This document shows, in pieces, positions 60,135 to 64,000 of a stretch of DNA of 64,000 bases; within the stretch, counting starts at the first letter, position 1; each line of letters begins with the position of its first letter. The notes beneath the pieces were generated by a model. The model was given only the letters and a program-made list of their open reading frames with translations, made no database searches and was not told where the DNA came from. The position numbers and the translations under genes are program-made. This stretch comes from Runella sp. SP2 (GTDB taxonomy: Bacteria; Bacteroidota; Bacteroidia; Cytophagales; Spirosomataceae). Location of the stretch: positions 1,240,001 through 1,304,000 of the forward strand of contig NZ_CP031030.1 of assembly GCF_003711225.1 (NCBI RefSeq), given 5' to 3'.

Positions 60135-60629
60135 ATGAAAAAATACCTTTACGCATCTCTCTTTTTCGCAGTAGCACTTTTGGCAGGCTGCTCGAAAACC
60201 GAACCTGAACCAGAACCTGCCGAACAGGTGATTGGAACATACAACGTTGACAAAATAACCGAGTCAATAAAATACGCTTCTGCGGCTTCTGAGATTTCTG
60301 AGACCATTTCTTTGCCAATCAAAGGGAACGGTTATGAACTAACTGCCGTATTGGACGTTGCCAAAAAAGCGTCGAACATTGTGACAATTGCCTTTGTTCA
60401 AACCGTAAAATATACCAATGGCCAAACTGAAAAAGATAGCGATGCGTTTGACAGCATTGAGTTGAAAAAAGTGGAGGGTACATCCGACTATGAAATGTTG
60501 GACACTGGCGTGAAGATTGGTACAATCGGAAACAATACCATCACTTTCGAGAACGTCTCAAATGACAAAGATAGCTTGGGAAGAGCCTATACTTATACTT
60601 TCCGTATGACGGGTAAAAAGTCGATTTAA
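60135..60629 (+). CDS. Small lipoprotein, uncharacterised
   Basis: 164 aa. Lipoprotein signal with lipobox LAGC (Cys ~19), then a Glu/Pro-rich linker (TEPEPEPAEQ). The mature part is beta-rich (IGTYNVDKITESIKY, YTFRMTGKKSI), the layout of lipocalin-like Bacteroidota surface or periplasmic lipoproteins. No family recognised with confidence. Stands alone with a terminator after it. Confidence 0.82.
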   Translation: MKKYLYASLFFAVALLAGCSKTEPEPEPAEQVIGTYNVDKITESIKYASAASEISETISLPIKGNGYELTAVLDVAKKASNIVTIAFVQTVKYTNGQTEKDSDAFDSIELKKVEGTSDYEMLDTGVKIGTIGNNTITFENVSNDKDSLGRAYTYTFRMTGKKSI

Positions 60630-60650
60630 GTAAACTTTTAATACTTTTGA

Positions 60651-60702
60651 AGGTTAGAAAGTTAGGAAAACGTTGCTTTTCTTTACTTTCTAACCTTTTT
60701 TC
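60651..60702 (+). terminator. Terminator after the lipoprotein gene
   Basis: AGGTTAGAAAGT (60651-60662) pairs perfectly with ACTTTCTAACCT (60685-60696), then a run of T. The inner AGGAAAA/TTTTCTT extends the stem. Confidence 0.85.
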
Positions 60703-60722
60703 ATTTTAATAATCCACATCTT

Positions 60723-63263
60723 ATGAAGCGTCAATGGTGTTTGTGGTGGTTGGGGATGATGTTGATGGTTTCGGGTGTCCATGCCAACGACCAGCAGCGG
60801 TATTTGGCTTATCTTCAACTCAATTTGAGTCGGGCGGCAGATGCTGAACTCGACATGATGGAAGAGGCCGTAAAGGCAGGCTGTAATGCCGTTCACTTAA
60901 CGATACATTGGGATTACGTGTATCCCTCGGCTACCTCTCAGCCCGATTGGAAAAAATACGATAGTCAAATTGCCTTGGCCCAGAAATTGGGTGTAAAAGT
61001 TGCGTTACGTATTTATTTGGGTCGCAATGAGGGCAGAATTGCAGGTTTTATGTCCAATGACGAACGGCAGCGCGACCAGCAAGGCCGTGCGTTGGTGTCT
61101 GGTTATGCGAGTACGTATTTTAGCTTTGCAAGTCAGCCAGCGGTTGATAAGGGCAATAGTTTTATCAAAGAAGTATGCGAGCGATACAAAACTGCGCAAG
61201 AGCAAGGTATTATTTCTTGGGTATCGGTGTGTTTAACTCCTACGCAAGAAACGGGATATTTCTTTGAAAATTCGCCCGAGGGATACGCGCAGCCCACTGT
61301 GTTTGATTATTCTCCTGCGATGAAGCGCGAGTTTCGGATTTGGCTAAGTCGAAAATACACCAAAATCGCCCGTCTCAATGTTTTTTGGCAAACGGATTAC
61401 AAAGACTTTCAAGAGGTAGAACCCCAAACGGCTTTGGCCAATCGCGACCAAGTATTTTGGGGACAGGCGGGAAAAGATTGGTACGTGTTTCGGCACGCTA
61501 TTTTTAAGCAGTTTATTGAACAAACAACCCGCGCTATCAAAAATGTGCACTCGGGCTACCGCGTTATTACAGATTTTGGGTCAGTCTTTGACCAGCTCAG
61601 CGCAGTTTGTGGTAGTGTTGCGTTCAGAGATTTGAACGCAGGAACAGATGGGGTGAAAATCAATAATGACGTCCGCTATGACCACCGTTTTTCGATGGAT
61701 ATTTTGCGGAGCAATGTACTGCCAAATCAGTGGATTTTGAATGAAGTTTTTCCCGACTTTAGGGCGCAGAAAGCAAGTGAACTTATTACCCAGCAATTTG
61801 ATGAGAGCTATGCCCACGGCGCACGCTGGATTAGTGTGGTACTTGGTACAAAAGAAGTATTGGAGCAAGCCAAACCTATTCTAAAAAGTACAGCTACTAA
61901 GTGGCTGTCTGCTCCTTTTGTCGATGTGTTGCCCAAAGCTTACATGACTTACAACTTATCTCGGGTATTGGAGTTTGGCTATTTCAGCGGCGGAGTTTAT
62001 GGGGAATGGGCCAATCGCGCAGGGCCAGAGTCGAATCGAAGCCCAGTGAATATTCGGATGATCGAAGATATTTTGGCTGATTCGCTGCAAGGAGCGATTA
62101 ACCGCCCGCCTTATGTTAAAAACCCACTACCTACCAAGACCATCAAAGTAAATTCTCCCTTTTCTTATCGCTTGAGCTCGGAGGTATTTGTGGACGTCGA
62201 TGGTGCCATCAGCAGTGTCGCACTGCAAGGACAACCGTCATGGCTTAGGTTTTCTAATGGTATTTTTTCTGGAACGCCGACCCAAACAGGAATTTATACT
62301 TTTACCGTGCGAGCTACCGACGACGACGGGGCGATCGTTGAAACAACCTTTACGATTATTGTTGATAATTTAGGCCGTTTTAATCAAGCACCGACGCTAC
62401 GAAAACGTATTTCTAATGCCGAAGGGTTGTATAAGCAACCCTTTATTCTTTCAATTTCAGACAGTACGTTTGTTGATTTGGATGGCTTTATCAGTCGAAT
62501 GGAAGTCATTGGCTTACCTGCATGGGCGCAGTACCGCAAAGGAGAGATTCGCGGTTTGGCGGATACTGTTGGGGTGTATTCGTTGCGGGTAAGGGGGTAT
62601 GACGACGAAGATGCGGTCGTTGAAACATCTTTTACCATTACCATCAATTACCCTACGGTTTACTTTGATTTAATCCAAGCGGGAAAACCTGGACAGCGAT
62701 TTTTGATCAAACGGTTGCAACCGAAAGAGCAATTGTTGCAACACCAATTGCCAACGGCGGTCAATGTGTATGCCAATTGCGATGCCGTTTTTGATGCTTT
62801 TGATTTGGAAATTACGGGGGCGCAGTACCAAAAAACATCTACAACAAGCTCTCCTTTTTCGCTTTATGAAGGAGACGCTGGCCTTCCAGTGACGGCAGGA
62901 AAGTATTTTTTGAGAGGTAAGGCTTATTTTCGTAAACAATTGATTGCGTCAACAGAATATGAATTGGATTTTTTGCCCTCAGATCCAGTTTCAAAACAAC
63001 CAATTTCGGTAGAAGATTGGTCGGTATTCCCAAATCCAGCCACTGATTTTGTTCATCTCAAACACCCCTCGGGCAAACTGTCCTCTCCTCGTTTTGTGAC
63101 GCTTTTAGGACAAGAGATTACAGTACCTGAAGAAACGATGTACCGCTCAGGAACACAAATTTCGTTCAATTTGAGGCAATTGCGCCTTGGCGCAGGCATT
63201 TATTTCTTAAAATTACAACTCGAAGATGCCACGTGGAAAGTGTTTCGAGTCGTCAAGTATTAA
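60723..63263 (+). CDS. Secreted GH-like TIM-barrel protein with cadherin-like repeats and T9SS sorting domain
   Basis: 846 aa with a signal peptide (cut near VHA|NDQ). Residues ~25-430 look like a beta/alpha barrel of the GH42/GH-A type: AVHLTIHWDYVYPSA, KVALRIYLGR, and two conserved Glu candidates in TPTQETGYF and WILNEVFPDF. Two putative Ig/cadherin-like repeats follow (~465-560, ~570-650; FSYRLSSEVFVDVDGAISSV, TVRATDDDGAIVETTF). The last ~80 residues are a T9SS C-terminal domain (VFPNPATDFVHL, GIYFLKL, ending FRVVKY). The enzyme class is inferred; the first of two tandem paralogues. Confidence 0.85.
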   Translation: MKRQWCLWWLGMMLMVSGVHANDQQRYLAYLQLNLSRAADAELDMMEEAVKAGCNAVHLTIHWDYVYPSATSQPDWKKYDSQIALAQKLGVKVALRIYLGRNEGRIAGFMSNDERQRDQQGRALVSGYASTYFSFASQPAVDKGNSFIKEVCERYKTAQEQGIISWVSVCLTPTQETGYFFENSPEGYAQPTVFDYSPAMKREFRIWLSRKYTKIARLNVFWQTDYKDFQEVEPQTALANRDQVFWGQAGKDWYVFRHAIFKQFIEQTTRAIKNVHSGYRVITDFGSVFDQLSAVCGSVAFRDLNAGTDGVKINNDVRYDHRFSMDILRSNVLPNQWILNEVFPDFRAQKASELITQQFDESYAHGARWISVVLGTKEVLEQAKPILKSTATKWLSAPFVDVLPKAYMTYNLSRVLEFGYFSGGVYGEWANRAGPESNRSPVNIRMIEDILADSLQGAINRPPYVKNPLPTKTIKVNSPFSYRLSSEVFVDVDGAISSVALQGQPSWLRFSNGIFSGTPTQTGIYTFTVRATDDDGAIVETTFTIIVDNLGRFNQAPTLRKRISNAEGLYKQPFILSISDSTFVDLDGFISRMEVIGLPAWAQYRKGEIRGLADTVGVYSLRVRGYDDEDAVVETSFTITINYPTVYFDLIQAGKPGQRFLIKRLQPKEQLLQHQLPTAVNVYANCDAVFDAFDLEITGAQYQKTSTTSSPFSLYEGDAGLPVTAGKYFLRGKAYFRKQLIASTEYELDFLPSDPVSKQPISVEDWSVFPNPATDFVHLKHPSGKLSSPRFVTLLGQEITVPEETMYRSGTQISFNLRQLRLGAGIYFLKLQLEDATWKVFRVVKY

Positions 63264-63274
63264 TCAAGTGAAAC

Positions 63275-63322
63275 GGTTTGCTTACAACCCGTATTTCAGG
63301 TGTAGAGGGTTGCTTACAACCC
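63275..63322. repeat. Two 16-nt hairpins GGGTTGCTTACAACCC in the paralogue gap
   Basis: Copies at 63275-63290 (one mismatch) and 63307-63322 (perfect 6-bp stem, CTTA loop), 32 bp apart. Same architecture as the GGGTTT-TGAG-AAACCC pair at 30.5 kb. Confidence 0.75.
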
Positions 63323-63337
63323 ACTTATTAGTCCAAA

Positions 63338-64000
63338 ATGATAAAAATAGTAGGAATTTGGTTAGGAGTGATTTGGGCGACGATGGCGGTTGCGCAGCAG
63401 GGCGCGCAGCAGCGATACGTAGGTTTGCAGCTGTTGAATCTAAATGCTGAACCAGATTACGGTGCCGACATCATCGAGCAGTCGGTAGGAGCAGGCGCTA
63501 ATTTGGTCGTGTTGACGATTTATTGGGATGAAGTATATAAAACCGCAACCTCACAACCCGATTGGCGACAGCCCGATCGCCAAATGGAACAAATTGCTCG
63601 ACTGGGCATAAAAGCGGGTATCCGCATTATGCTTGGACGGAAAGTAGAACGGCTTCAGGGTTTTTGGACGCTGAATGAAACCATGAACGATGATTTAGGA
63701 CGACCGCTTTGGGGCGTGTATGGCCGAACCTGCTTTAGCTTTGCCCACGCGCCAACAGTGACCAAAGCCCAAAGTTTTTTAAAAGAAGTATGTCAACGTT
63801 ATAATTCCTACCAGTCGCAGGGCAATATCTTGTACGTAACTTTTGTCAATACGCCAACCCAAGAGCTTGGCTATCATTACGAGACCGAACTAAACGGTGA
63901 TTATAAACAGGCGTATCCCACAGGTTTTGACTATTCGTCGCCCTCTTTGGAGGCATTTAAAGGTTGGATTACGCAGCAGTATAAGCGCATCAATAAGCTC
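63338..64000 (+). CDS. Second GH-like secreted paralogue, 3' truncated by the window
   Basis: ATG at 63338 (MIKIVGIWLGVIWATMAVAQ), open for 221 codons to the window end with no stop. A signal peptide cut near VAQ|QGA, then the same barrel start as the gene before it: QQRYVGLQLLNLNAEPDYG, VVLTIYWDEVYKTATSQPDW, KAGIRIMLGR and TPTQELGYHYE, each aligning to its counterpart. The Glu in TPTQE is conserved in both, which supports a catalytic or structural role. It begins 74 nt after the first paralogue. Confidence 0.85.
   Translation, partial: MIKIVGIWLGVIWATMAVAQQGAQQRYVGLQLLNLNAEPDYGADIIEQSVGAGANLVVLTIYWDEVYKTATSQPDWRQPDRQMEQIARLGIKAGIRIMLGRKVERLQGFWTLNETMNDDLGRPLWGVYGRTCFSFAHAPTVTKAQSFLKEVCQRYNSYQSQGNILYVTFVNTPTQELGYHYETELNGDYKQAYPTGFDYSSPSLEAFKGWITQQYKRINKL

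Overview
The window looks like a chromosomal segment of a Bacteroidota member, probably Cytophagales/Spirosomataceae (Runella- or Dyadobacter-like). The evidence is a SusC/SusD pair, an ECF sigma/FecR/TonB-receptor signalling set with an STN domain, type IX secretion (T9SS) C-terminal domains on two secreted proteins, the T9SS regulator PorX, LytTR regulators, and several matches to the Bacteroidota promoter TTG-N17-23-TAnnTTTG. The species placement is inference. No rRNA, tRNA, CRISPR array, prophage or complete insertion sequence was seen. The only transposase-like gene is a single-copy REP-associated tyrosine transposase (RAYT).

Layout. 1-5.6 kb: the 3' part of a large Ig-like T9SS cargo, a persulfide-dioxygenase/rhodanese protein, recR, and a stub resembling the N-terminus of FecR. 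5.9-10.7 kb: a susC/susD operon. 10.8-15.1 kb: rsgA, the RAYT with its repeats, and kdnB/kdnA for 8-amino-Kdo. 15.1-22.4 kb: a polytopic membrane protein, a secreted GH13 cyclomaltodextrinase-like enzyme, a TPR protein and a PafA-type phosphatase. 22.6-27.4 kb: the ECF sigma, FecR and STN-receptor operon. 27.6-31.1 kb: elbB, terC-like, methionine aminotransferase and NlpC/P60 genes. 31.1-32.9 kb: arsR and an arsM gene fused to an acetyltransferase domain. 32.9-35.7 kb: a divergent pair of poorly known proteins. 35.8-40.9 kb: a signalling operon (SH3-domain protein, DUF3828 protein, TPR histidine kinase, REC-histidine kinase, LytTR regulator). 41.0-45.0 kb: an operon of uncharacterised exported or membrane proteins. 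45.2-50.8 kb: MoxR ATPase and VWA protein, rsmE, LytTR, YiaA-like, DUF4159 and desaturase genes. 50.9-53.7 kb (minus): porX followed by a two-gene HEPN module and a nucleotidase. 53.9-57.4 kb: universal stress protein, pyrE, pgeF and an EamA exporter. 57.5-59.1 kb: two ferritin-like exported proteins. 59.3-64 kb: a DJ-1/PfpI protein, a lipoprotein and two tandem GH-like secreted paralogues, the second cut by the window end.

The most unusual feature at sequence level is the variety of intergenic palindromic repeats. At least seven structurally distinct families occur: a 100/88-bp RAYT-linked repeat, a GTCAGAC-N4/5-GTCAGAC family at two loci, 16-nt GGGTT(4-6 nt)AACCC hairpin pairs at two loci, a 29-bp palindrome, a CCCGCAGA-rich inverted repeat, and long hairpins in divergent or convergent gaps. 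The most interesting coding candidates are the HEPN/partner pair next to porX, the ArsM-acetyltransferase fusion, the FecR stub in front of susCD, the two-kinase signalling operon and the exported-protein operon at 41-45 kb.
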